Origin: JBKHBQ01 sp046542305
GTDB lineage: Bacteria; Bacteroidota; Bacteroidia; Bacteroidales; 4484-276
Assembly (NCBI GenBank): GCA_046542305.1
Contig: JBKHBQ010000182.1
Span: 1 to 8,041, forward strand
Direction of reading: 5' to 3'
Length of the DNA: 8,041 nucleotides
The first letter of the stretch is position 1. Each line of letters begins with the position of its first letter. The notes beneath the pieces were generated by a model that was given only the letters and a program-made list of their open reading frames with translations, was not told where the DNA came from and searched no databases. Shown piece after piece: positions 1 to 7,249 of this stretch. The translations under genes were made by a program, and so were the position numbers.

Positions 1-3000
1 CGATGCCTTCAGCGGTTTCCGGGAAAAATCCATCCAGCGAAGCCATGACATCGTAAGTTCCCGGCGGGACAAAAAGTGTGTAGCTGCCATCCTCCTGGCT
101 CAAGGTGGTATAGGCCGTTCCCGCAAGTTCTATCAGTGCATTTTGCAGTTTATTGCCATCAATATCTTTCACCAAACCGGTGAGCTTGGCCGGCGCTGGC
201 AGTTGGCCGGTAACAGAGATATTGTCCACCAGCCAGGCATTAATGTTCCACGAATCCTCGCCAAAAGCGGTAAACCTGAGATAGAAAATTTCTCCGTCGG
301 CAAAAGCGGAAATATTGAATTGCTCTGTGATAAATCCAAAAGAACCTCCTGCGTTGCTGTAATTGGCCAGCGTAATGAAGTCGCCGTTTTTGTGCACGGC
401 ATCCACTTTGAACTGCTCAATGGTTACCGGGCTGTAATGATCATAGCGAATATCGTATTTTACATTGATGTTTTCGAAGTTGGTTCCATCCAGCAGGTGG
501 CTGCGCAGTGGCACAGAATAGTTATAAATACGGGGAGAAAAATCAAAATTGGCAGCAGGGGCAGGGTTTCCGGCAGTTGCTGTGATGGTCCAGTTGCTGC
601 TTTCCGGAACCCAAAGCTGTGTGTCAAACGAGGCAGCGTTCCAGTTTTCATCAAAAGGTAAGATATGTGGCGGGTTGTATTCCCAGTCAATGCGTTGGTA
701 GGGATCGTCCTCGAAAGCCTCGCCGGAAAATGGACCGGTGGCATCCTGGAAGTAAACATTTCCGTAGTTTGTGGTTTTGCGCACGTTGTAAGCGCTTCCG
801 GTAGTGTTTTCGGGAAAATGTGCATTTTGAATCACAAGCTCAGCGCCGTTGTTCCATGTTATGAGGGTGCCTCCGGCAGCGCCATTCGCGAAAGTGCAGT
901 TGTGAAACGCGTTTTCCTGGGGTACATAAGTTCCCGATCCAATGTTAACGCCATCTTCATCCATATCCTCAAAAATGGTGTAAACCGCCTCGATGCTTCC
1001 TCCGGTGGTTTGAAACGTGTAGTTTCCTTTGGATGCGCTGCCCACCTGTACCGGATTGGTTTCCGAACCCCTGAGGCGCATGATCCCGCCATAGTTGGAC
1101 CCGTAAGCGCCATCCAGTAAAAGCGTACAGCCGGGATTCACTTCAAAAGAGCCCTGGTCAACCATCAGGCTGTTCTCCGCCGTTATGGTAATTCCTTCAT
1201 TCACGGAGACGCCTCCGCTGCCGGATTTATCAATGATGAGGTCATAAAACAGGGCATCTGTGTCAAGGGTTATATTGCTACTTCCATCAAAGATTACCTC
1301 CCCGCTTTGGTGTACAAAGTTGTTTTTTGTTTTCATGTTAATAAAATCACCATGTACCGAAAAAACTTCCGGGGCTTCAAAAATTCCGCTTTCAAGGATA
1401 AAATCGCCGGTAAGATTGATGGTTCCATTCCCGGTAACAATTTTAACAATACCTTTTCCCTTACCGGTAGCTTTGTTTATCAACAAATTATGAAGGTTGC
1501 TCTCCGCATTCGAGGTTAGTGATACATCGCTGTCGATTCCATAAAATTCGAAGGTGCCACCGTCCGGATTAAAATGAGTGCTGAAAATATCCAAATCCTG
1601 ACCTACCCTGATTGTACCCCCTGTAATGTTCACATCAAACTGGTGGGCAGAGTTGGGAATCCGGATTCCGACATCCTGAAAATCGAGTACGCCGCCACTC
1701 ATGGTGATGGAAGCATCGGTCGAATGAGGCCAGTAACTCAGATCCATCCCTCCTTTCACATTCATAACACCCCCCGAAATTTCGAGATTTCCATCCAGGT
1801 CGATAAAATTTCCGGGGTCTTGCCTGATATCAAACTGTCCGTCGGTAACAATGATATTTCCACAGATGGCGTCATCATCCAGGTCCCAGAAATAGACCGT
1901 ACCGCCGTTCACCCGGATGGTTCCCTGCTCCCAGTCGTAATGCTGCACGTTGGTTTCGTTCACCGGAAAACGCAATTCGCCGCCTGTTTTGTTCAGTTCC
2001 ATCCGCCAGAAATTTACGCCGTTCACTGCCTGAGTTCCTGTGCCATTGAACACCACTGTGGCATTGTCGTGACTGAAACCTGAATTCTGGGTAAAATCGC
2101 CTTTCAGGTAAATATCGTATCCGTTGGTTTTGAATAAACCGCCAGAAATGGTGAGGTCTCCCCGAATTTCGATGTCGCTGCCTAAACCCATCCAGTCTTC
2201 AACGTCTACTTCAACATTGTTAAAATAGCTGCCGGGCTCGCTGTTGATATTTATGCCGCCGCTGCCCTGCCTGTCGAAAATAGCTGTTCCATTTGTAAAG
2301 GCAAAGCTGCTTCCTGCATAAGCCAGAAATGGCCCGCTGAAAATGCTGTTGTACATTGCCCACTGGATAAAGCTTGCACCATCATCAATGATAAACTGAT
2401 TTTTCACCCGGAGCGGTTTTAGTCCAGGGCAGTTGTCGTAAGCTGCCCAGGCGCCGCCTGTTTTGCTGATGCGCAGATTGTGAAACCAAGAATTATCTGA
2501 TTTTACATGAATGAGCGAATTTCCGGTACCGGTAAATTGCACGGTTCCATTCATCAGATGCAGGTAGCATCCTTCAAGGAAAGTCCAGTCGCCCTGCACC
2601 ATCATTTTAGAACCGGTGAAGAAATCCATGTCGGCATCGTCGGCAGCTTCCACATCTCCCATGCAGTTTACAATGCCTGAGGAGTGATGAATAAAGAGTT
2701 TTCCGTTTAAAAACAGATCGCCGGAAATGGTCAGGTTATGATTGGTCAATCTAACATATCCGCCCTGCAAAATTGTTAGCTTATTGCAATGGGCATCAGC
2801 CTGAGAAATGATCGGGTAATTGGTGCACAGAGGAATAGCCACATCAACATCAATACCGGGAACTGTGCCCCATGTCCAGTTATTTGGATTGTGCCAGTTT
2901 TGGTCTTCATTGCCGGTCCACACACAGGCATCTTCAATTTTCAACGAAATGGTAGCCAACCCCTGATATTTTGCAAATACTACCAAACCATAATCACCTT

Positions 3001-5119
3001 CCTCCGTGATGGTGGCAATAAAAGAATCTTCTGTACTACCGTAGTTTTCGGAGATATACTCCGCCTGGTGGATGGTTTTGAAATAGTTGCCGTCGTTGGA
3101 GCTGAAGAGTGCAATGTCCACATCGGCGTCGCCGGTTGTTTTTTTAGCCTTAAAAAAGTAATGACCGGGAGTCAGATGGATGTCATACATTTTGGCAATT
3201 CTTCCTGCCGGCCAGTTGATCGTATAACTTGATCCGGGCGTTAAGGTTAAAATATCATTACCACCTTCATATTGAATTTTACAAGTATCAGCAATTCCGC
3301 CTGGTCGCAGTTTAACACCTCTGGTAGCAGCAGGAGCATGATTGCCATCAATCACGATGAAATTTGTCCGGTTGCCGTAAAGGGAAGTCAACATAGGTTC
3401 CTGATTAAAAGCATCGTCTTCAAAAAGCTGGATTTCGTAATGACTACCCATCAGCTCCGAATGACAAGCTATCACTGCCCAGGATGGTTCAGTATGTTCG
3501 TTGAGATAATAGCGTGTGTAATGTTCGGCCTGATAGGCAGCGGCATTTGCCATTGGTGCAATAGCGCCTTCATCCTTTATCCTGAAATTGCCCCATGAAC
3601 CATCGGCACCGGCAATCTCATTCCCCAGGTCGGGCGTAAACATGTAGATAATCGCTCTGCCCCTGTTGGTGATAGAATCAGAATCTACATACCAGTCGTA
3701 CATGCCGTCGTTTTCAGTGCCTGAAACAATTGGCAGAAAGTTATAACCTCCATCAAGCGAATATAACAGATCAACGGTGCTGCCGGGTACGTCATCCGCT
3801 TCCCAAAGGATTTCGGCATAATTACCGATGTTATAAATCTCACCCAGCCCTGAATTGTTATAACGCGGATCACCGTAAGGACGTTTCAGGTGAACCGATG
3901 AGCCGCGCTGGCCGCCTTTGGTAACCCTGGTTATCATCAGCATGGCCGATTTATCAATATACTTCAGATGGTTGGGTGGTGAATGGGTGTAATGGGTTAT
4001 TACTTTATCCGTATTTGAGTTATAGCCAATTGCTGTGGTTGAGTGACCGCTGATGTGCACCAATAGCGGCTTGCCGTCATCAACATCATTTTTTAGCCGT
4101 GTCCATTTGGAGGTATATCTGTTATCAGCATCAAAATCATAATCCAACAATGTATTGGCGGCCCATTCCATTCCGTCGTCAATATCCCAGGGCATGGTTG
4201 ATCCGGTAAGCGTGTCGGTATCCATCCCGATGGCAAGCTGCCTTTGGAGCCACGGCACATTATAGTCCCAGTGGTTGATTCTTCCTTCTTTGTTCAGCGT
4301 GTCGTAACGCATAAAATGATGCGAGATCAGGTAGGAGTATTTATAGCTGGTGATGGCCGATCGGTTGTCGTACCAGGCAAAAAGCATGGCTGTAGCAGTT
4401 GGTGAGCAGCCGTAGCTCCAGTCGTAAAAGGGCATTAGTTCGGGATTGTTGATGTATTTATCACTTCTGGTCGAAGCGGTTTTACCGGCTAAATATTCTT
4501 CCCACTGTTTACTAAAATCCTGTGGCTTGATAAATGGCTCTGCTGCATTTTTAATTTCCAGAAAGGCTTTTTCCGAAAGAATCCCATTTGTCGGAGAGGT
4601 GCAAAAATAAAAGCGCCTGCCGGCAATTTCATATTCGTGCCATGTGTTGGAGTGGTTCAGGTAGTAGCTTTTTCCGGCTTTTGCTGTTTTTCCTGCGGCT
4701 TTCTTTTGAACCATCATTTCCAGCTCAAAACCCGCTGCGTACTCTGCCGACAGGCTTTGCGAGTATTCGATCATCACCGGCAGAGTAGTACGGGCGCCCA
4801 TCAGTATTTCGCCGTAATCATCGCCGCCCCACTGAAGGTAAATTTCATTTTCTTGATTTTTTTGCTGACATTCGTCTATTAAAAGTTCCTTTTTGGGAAA
4901 TGGTTTCCCGATGGAATAATTCATACGCCACGCCACGATCTTATCATCCAAACCATAATATGGTATTGGCTCGGCGGGATAAACATCACCCCATAAAGCC
5001 TGCGCAGAGCGGTCGGCAATTTCTTTAATGGTTTCAAAATGCACTGGCTCATGGTTTTGAGCCGCTATCCACATTGGCATTGCGATCGTGATGATCAGCC
5101 AGAGAAGGTTGGTTTTCAT
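1..5119 (-). CDS. Giant secreted multidomain protein with papain-like cysteine peptidase domain (C-terminus cut by window edge)
   Basis: Reading the minus strand from ATG at 5119 gives 1706 codons without a stop, still open at the left edge. Residues 1-21 are a signal peptide (MKTNLLWL...WIAA, then QNHEP), so the product is exported. Residues about 22-200 look like a pro-region (IPYYGLDDKIVAW). Residues about 205-415 carry cysteine peptidase signatures: YGCSPTATAM with Cys238 and SGHSTTAIGYN with His359. The usual third catalytic Asp/Asn is not obvious (the strand reads VITHYTH). Residues about 427-515 resemble a beta-sandwich with SLDGG and NDGMYDWYV; about 622-730 resemble a PPC-type domain. 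Residues 734-771 form a WTG...NWHNPNNW...YPII module. About 770-1480 is a repetitive beta-helix-like stalk, 1487-1640 is jelly-roll-like (LPFDENWN), and 1645 onward starts a CarboxypepD_reg-like domain. A type IX sorting domain could lie beyond the edge. Protease activity is inferred from motifs; adhesion or polymer binding by the stalk is speculative. Confidence 0.9.
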   Translation of the reverse strand, partial: MKTNLLWLIITIAMPMWIAAQNHEPVHFETIKEIADRSAQALWGDVYPAEPIPYYGLDDKIVAWRMNYSIGKPFPKKELLIDECQQKNQENEIYLQWGGDDYGEILMGARTTLPVMIEYSQSLSAEYAAGFELEMMVQKKAAGKTAKAGKSYYLNHSNTWHEYEIAGRRFYFCTSPTNGILSEKAFLEIKNAAEPFIKPQDFSKQWEEYLAGKTASTRSDKYINNPELMPFYDWSYGCSPTATAMLFAWYDNRSAITSYKYSYLISHHFMRYDTLNKEGRINHWDYNVPWLQRQLAIGMDTDTLTGSTMPWDIDDGMEWAANTLLDYDFDADNRYTSKWTRLKNDVDDGKPLLVHISGHSTTAIGYNSNTDKVITHYTHSPPNHLKYIDKSAMLMITRVTKGGQRGSSVHLKRPYGDPRYNNSGLGEIYNIGNYAEILWEADDVPGSTVDLLYSLDGGYNFLPIVSGTENDGMYDWYVDSDSITNRGRAIIYMFTPDLGNEIAGADGSWGNFRIKDEGAIAPMANAAAYQAEHYTRYYLNEHTEPSWAVIACHSELMGSHYEIQLFEDDAFNQEPMLTSLYGNRTNFIVIDGNHAPAATRGVKLRPGGIADTCKIQYEGGNDILTLTPGSSYTINWPAGRIAKMYDIHLTPGHYFFKAKKTTGDADVDIALFSSNDGNYFKTIHQAEYISENYGSTEDSFIATITEEGDYGLVVFAKYQGLATISLKIEDACVWTGNEDQNWHNPNNWTWGTVPGIDVDVAIPLCTNYPIISQADAHCNKLTILQGGYVRLTNHNLTISGDLFLNGKLFIHHSSGIVNCMGDVEAADDADMDFFTGSKMMVQGDWTFLEGCYLHLMNGTVQFTGTGNSLIHVKSDNSWFHNLRISKTGGAWAAYDNCPGLKPLRVKNQFIIDDGASFIQWAMYNSIFSGPFLAYAGSSFAFTNGTAIFDRQGSGGININSEPGSYFNNVEVDVEDWMGLGSDIEIRGDLTISGGLFKTNGYDIYLKGDFTQNSGFSHDNATVVFNGTGTQAVNGVNFWRMELNKTGGELRFPVNETNVQHYDWEQGTIRVNGGTVYFWDLDDDAICGNIIVTDGQFDIRQDPGNFIDLDGNLEISGGVMNVKGGMDLSYWPHSTDASITMSGGVLDFQDVGIRIPNSAHQFDVNITGGTIRVGQDLDIFSTHFNPDGGTFEFYGIDSDVSLTSNAESNLHNLLINKATGKGKGIVKIVTGNGTINLTGDFILESGIFEAPEVFSVHGDFINMKTKNNFVHQSGEVIFDGSSNITLDTDALFYDLIIDKSGSGGVSVNEGITITAENSLMVDQGSFEVNPGCTLLLDGAYGSNYGGIMRLRGSETNPVQVGSASKGNYTFQTTGGSIEAVYTIFEDMDEDGVNIGSGTYVPQENAFHNCTFANGAAGGTLITWNNGAELVIQNAHFPENTTGSAYNVRKTTNYGNVYFQDATGPFSGEAFEDDPYQRIDWEYNPPHILPFDENWNAASFDTQLWVPESSNWTITATAGNPAPAANFDFSPRIYNYSVPLRSHLLDGTNFENINVKYDIRYDHYSPVTIEQFKVDAVHKNGDFITLANYSNAGGSFGFITEQFNISAFADGEIFYLRFTAFGEDSWNINAWLVDNISVTGQLPAPAKLTGLVKDIDGNKLQNALIELAGTAYTTLSQEDGSYTLFVPPGTYDVMASLDGFFPETAEGI
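1208..2548 (-). repeat. Fourfold degenerate repeat block in the stalk of the giant protein
   Basis: Four segments follow one plan: a beta strand of the type G-T/E-V-x-F-x-G, a variable stretch of about 12-20 residues, then x-N/D-L-x-I-x-K-x-G-G. They are residues 858-889 (GTVQFTGTG to NLRISKTGG), 1020-1047 (ATVVFNGTG to RMELNKTGG), 1188-1220 (GTFEFYG to NLLINKATGKG) and 1273-1304 (GEVIFDG to DLIIDKSGSGG). Between them lie shorter turns such as LTISGDLFLNG, LTISGGLF and LEISGGVMNV. The pattern is conserved in protein, not at DNA level, so the copies are old. It resembles right-handed beta-helix stalks of Bacteroidota surface proteins. Confidence 0.7.
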
Positions 5120-5127
5120 GGTAAAGT

Positions 5128-5133
5128 TCCTTT
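5128..5133 (-). promoter_or_regulatory. Ribosome binding site for the giant gene
   Basis: On the minus strand AAAGGA ends 8 bases before the ATG at 5119, good Shine-Dalgarno spacing. This supports 5119 as the start, as does the signal peptide that begins there. The site lies inside a seven-codon frame (ATG at 5136, TGA at 5118-5116) whose ends overlap the stop of the upstream small gene (TAATG) and the start of the giant gene (ATGA). Confidence 0.6.
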
Positions 5134-5135
5134 CA

Positions 5136-5372
5136 TTATGAATAATTGATGATGATATAAATTGACGTTGCAATCGTGCAAATCCAGCTAAAAACAGCCA
5201 GCCGGATGGTGTTTCGCCTGCTGAGCTCTCCCATCCAGTTGGTGATTATCAATATGCCCAACAAAATAGCTATACCGCCCATCCAGGAAAAATTGGCCTG
5301 ATAGATGCCCGCAAGGATAAAAATTATGATCAATCCGGTTATGCAGGAGATGTCGGCGAGTGGATTTTGCAT
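5136..5372 (-). CDS. Small hydrophobic protein, three predicted membrane segments
   Basis: I do not recognise a family. From ATG at 5372 the product is 78 residues: short N-terminus, then hydrophobic segments at about 8-24 (DISCITGLIIIFILAGIY), 29-46 (GGIAILLGILII) and 56-75 (IRLAVFSWIC to YIIIN). The basic turn SRRNTIR between segments 2 and 3 predicts that loop to be cytoplasmic. A longer version from GTG at 5393 adds seven residues (MATYFCC) but would span the -7 box at 5377-5384, so ATG is preferred. No Shine-Dalgarno is visible. The stop is 16 bases before the giant gene on the same strand, and the regulator ends 92 bases upstream, so it probably sits in a transcription unit with the giant gene. 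It could be an accessory membrane protein, or a chance frame; no better coding frame covers this stretch. Confidence 0.5.
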   Translation of the reverse strand: MQNPLADISCITGLIIIFILAGIYQANFSWMGGIAILLGILIITNWMGELSRRNTIRLAVFSWICTIATSIYIIINYS

Positions 5373-5376
5373 GCAA

Positions 5377-5384
5377 CAAAAATA
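5377..5384 (-). promoter_or_regulatory. Putative Bacteroidota -7 promoter element (TATTTTTG)
   Basis: The minus strand reads TATTTTTG, a full match to TAnnTTTG, in the gap between the regulator gene and the small membrane protein gene. Transcription would begin about 4-6 bases downstream, at or next to the ATG at 5372, giving a leaderless message for the small protein and then the giant gene. No -33 TTTG is seen at the usual distance, so this is a motif match only. Confidence 0.35.
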
Positions 5385-5464
5385 AGTTGCCACAGAATGA
5401 ATGGCTTGGAAAATTGCGATTTTTTATGGGAAGATTGCGACAAAAGAAGAAACCGTTTTTTTGC

Positions 5465-6859
5465 TTAGCGATAGGATCGCTTTGCATTGCTTTGCTCAAG
5501 GTATTCGTTGGGCGAAACGCCAAAATGCCGTTTGAACAATTTGGAAAAATACCCGGGATCGGAAAAGCCAAACTCATAAGCAGTTTCTGAAATGTTACCT
5601 TTACGGGATTTGAGGTATTCGGCAGCGAGATTTAGTTTTATCAGATAGATGAAATTGGTGGGTGTGGTTTGCAGCTCATCCTGCGTAATCCGTTGCAGCT
5701 TTCTGATGGTGACGCCCAGGTGGTTGGCGAGCTTCTCCGAATGGATATTTTCGTTGCTATTTCCGGTGATATAATCAGCAGCCTTTTTCAGAATCAGTTC
5801 ATTGGTGGATGATGCGGGCTGATCATCTTTTTCCTGGTTTTTCATCATGACGATCTTCGGCGCCGGGATTTCCTGCTGAGTAGGCAGCTTGCGGATTTTT
5901 CTCATTCTGATTACAAGCAACAGGATTACAACCAGGGTCACTATCAGCGCCGTGATGTAAACCGTAAGCCAGCGCCGCATCTCGGCACCCGAAATTTTAT
6001 CTGTCCAGCCAGGGGCCCCGGCAAGCTGAACTTCGCGCCAGGTCTCCGGATAGCCAAAATCGCTGATCCCAATCCAGTTGAATGCCCAGTACCGTAAGGC
6101 TTTTTCATCGTAGGATTGCACCCCGTCCAGATCATAATCAATATCGTTGCAGCAAATATCCAATCTCATTTTTAGTCCTGTTTGTGGCTTAAGTCCGATG
6201 GCTGCGAATGGAATGGCTACTTCCACAACATAACCTATGTCTTCGGTAGTATCGTTTGGAATCCCCTCATATTGGACTGCGTATTCAAAATAGATATTTT
6301 GCCCGGCGGCTTTAGGAGCGACAGTTCCAGTGTCTCGCTCCAACAATTCGCGATCGCCGCGAAACACAACATGGTTTCCCGTCACATCAATCAAAAACTG
6401 GTAATCGTTAATGTCCATGATGGTCTGGCTATCAGCCTTCGAGTCAATATAAATTTCGATGCCGTCGTTCAGGTGGATATAAGGGATTTTACCCTCAGGC
6501 ACTATTTGCGCAAACAAATGGCGGTCGCTAACCTGAAATGCAATATAAAGATTTGTCATATCCCAGCAAACCCATGTCTCAACAGCGTTGCGCGATAGTG
6601 GGAGCCAAGTTTTATCGTAATCGTACGAACTGTCGAAAAAGGCCATTAATGTTCTGTCGGGAGCGGTATGTAAATGAGTCAGGGTATCAGAAAAAACAAT
6701 TTTGTAGTAGCCCTCCCAGTCCTGTAGTTTACCATCTATCCGAATCTCAGATCGAGCGTAAGGGACTTCGATGGTCTGCCCGAAAACCATGGATGAGCAT
6801 ATAATAATCAACAGCGTAAGCAGAAACCATGAAAAAAATCTGATTCCAGTCATTGTCAT
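5465..6859 (-). CDS. Membrane-spanning one-component regulator: CBM9-like sensor, transmembrane helix, AraC-type DNA-binding domain
   Basis: From ATG at 6859 the product is 464 residues. Residues 1-27 are a signal sequence (IRFFSWFLLTLLIIICSSMVFG). About 31-281 is a CBM9/DOMON-like domain: IDGKLQDWEGYYKI at 41-54, then WVCWDMTNLYIAFQVSD at 96-112 and NDGIEIYIDSK at 131-141, the usual core pattern of this carbohydrate-binding fold. About 297-318 is one transmembrane helix followed by a basic RMRKIRK stop-transfer. About 352-456 is an AraC-type double helix-turn-helix, with a first helix pair IHSEKLANHLGVTIRKLQR and an intact signature GFSDPGYFSKLFKRHFG near the end. The sensor therefore lies in the periplasm and the DNA-binding domain in the cytoplasm, with no kinase or receiver between them. 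The likely role is direct sensing of a sugar or glycan and control of nearby genes. A longer TTG start at 6901 is rejected because it lies in the -7 box. Domain order is seen; ligand and targets are inferred. Confidence 0.9.
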   Translation of the reverse strand: MTMTGIRFFSWFLLTLLIIICSSMVFGQTIEVPYARSEIRIDGKLQDWEGYYKIVFSDTLTHLHTAPDRTLMAFFDSSYDYDKTWLPLSRNAVETWVCWDMTNLYIAFQVSDRHLFAQIVPEGKIPYIHLNDGIEIYIDSKADSQTIMDINDYQFLIDVTGNHVVFRGDRELLERDTGTVAPKAAGQNIYFEYAVQYEGIPNDTTEDIGYVVEVAIPFAAIGLKPQTGLKMRLDICCNDIDYDLDGVQSYDEKALRYWAFNWIGISDFGYPETWREVQLAGAPGWTDKISGAEMRRWLTVYITALIVTLVVILLLVIRMRKIRKLPTQQEIPAPKIVMMKNQEKDDQPASSTNELILKKAADYITGNSNENIHSEKLANHLGVTIRKLQRITQDELQTTPTNFIYLIKLNLAAEYLKSRKGNISETAYEFGFSDPGYFSKLFKRHFGVSPNEYLEQSNAKRSYR

Positions 6860-6898
6860 TTTTTTGTTCCACAGAACCGGTTCATTTTTTTTGTGAGT

Positions 6899-6906
6899 CA
6901 AAAGTA
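6899..6906 (-). promoter_or_regulatory. -7 promoter element of the regulator gene (TACTTTTG)
   Basis: The minus strand reads TACTTTTG, a full match to the Bacteroidota -7 consensus TAnnTTTG. It would start transcription near 6893, about 33 bases before the ATG at 6859. It overlaps the alternative TTG start, which argues against that start. No clear -33 TTTG is found upstream. Confidence 0.5.
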
Positions 6907-7143
6907 AGGTAAAAATCTGAGAATGAACTGAAGATGGACGGAGCCAATGTTGAAGGCTGCAGATGAATATCTGCCTGATTTACCGCACTGTATTCAACCA
7001 GTTTTTATGCTGAAACATTGGGAAGTAATTTTTGTGTTTGAATGAAACACGTATCTTTTTCGTAACAAGGAGGATGAAACCGGAAGCAGTGCAATCTGAT
7101 TCAGGCATTTTCCATATCAAAGATCATTCTCGCTCCATTTTTC
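6907..7143. other. Divergent intergenic region with two small hairpins
   Basis: No convincing gene is seen. Two short perfect inverted repeats occur: GCAGAT-GAAT-ATCTGC at 6959-6974, about 55 bases upstream of the regulator -7 box, and GTGTTT-GAATG-AAACAC at 7034-7050. Either could be an operator for the AraC-type regulator, but they are short enough to be chance. AAGGAGG at 7067-7073 directly abuts an ATG of a 29-codon frame ending at 7163; the zero spacing makes translation there unlikely. Confidence 0.4.
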
Positions 7144-7151
7144 TATATTTG
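7144..7151 (+). promoter_or_regulatory. -7 promoter element of the YdeI-like gene (TATATTTG)
   Basis: TATATTTG fully matches TAnnTTTG. Transcription would begin about 7156, leaving a leader of roughly 94 bases before the ATG at 7250. No TTTG -33 box is seen at the usual 19-21 base spacing. Confidence 0.5.
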
Positions 7152-7177
7152 TCAAAACTTTAAATAATTAATCCTGC

Positions 7178-7233
7178 CGCTTAAATTCCAGAAGTACCGA
7201 ACAACCTGTCGGTTAGTTTTTGTAATTTAAGCG
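7178..7233 (+). promoter_or_regulatory. 56-nt near-continuous hairpin in the leader of the YdeI-like gene
   Basis: Outer arms CGCTTAAATT (7178-7187) and AATTTAAGCG (7224-7233) are perfect 10-base complements. After one C/U mismatch, 7189-7195 pairs with 7216-7222 using four Watson-Crick and three G-U pairs. After a two-base bulge (7214-7215), ACCG (7196-7199) pairs with CGGT (7210-7213), then with A7200 bulged, ACA (7201-7203) pairs with TGT (7207-7209) around a 3-base loop. That is about 24 pairs in 56 bases. It ends 16 bases before the ATG and lies downstream of the -7 box at 7144, so it would be transcribed. The wobble pairs favour an RNA structure over a DNA operator. It matches no riboswitch I know. 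Confidence 0.6.
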
Positions 7234-7249
7234 CCAAATAACATTGATT

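Noticed and set aside
143..661. Plus-strand frame of 172 codons, and similar ones at 665-1120, 1574-2083, 2789-3232, 3272-3598 and 4588-4882
   Set aside because: All lie antisense to the continuous minus-strand frame of the giant protein, which shows a signal peptide, domains and repeats; the plus-strand products resemble nothing.
5188..5577. Minus-strand frame of 129 codons overlapping the regulator's 3' end, and plus-strand frame 5360-5590
   Set aside because: They overlap the AraC signature of the regulator in another frame, and their products lack recognisable features.
6860..6901. Longer regulator start at TTG 6901
   Set aside because: The codon lies within the -7 promoter box, and the signal sequence begins naturally at ATG 6859.
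7061..7093. Resemblance to the 3' end of 16S rRNA (CGTAACAAGG followed by ACCGGAAG)
   Set aside because: Only a 10-base and an 8-base match with slightly different spacing; flanking sequence does not match, so it is most likely chance.
7074..7163. 29-codon frame preceded by AAGGAGG, a possible leader peptide
   Set aside because: The Shine-Dalgarno abuts the ATG with no spacing, and the frame crosses the likely -7 promoter element of the next gene.
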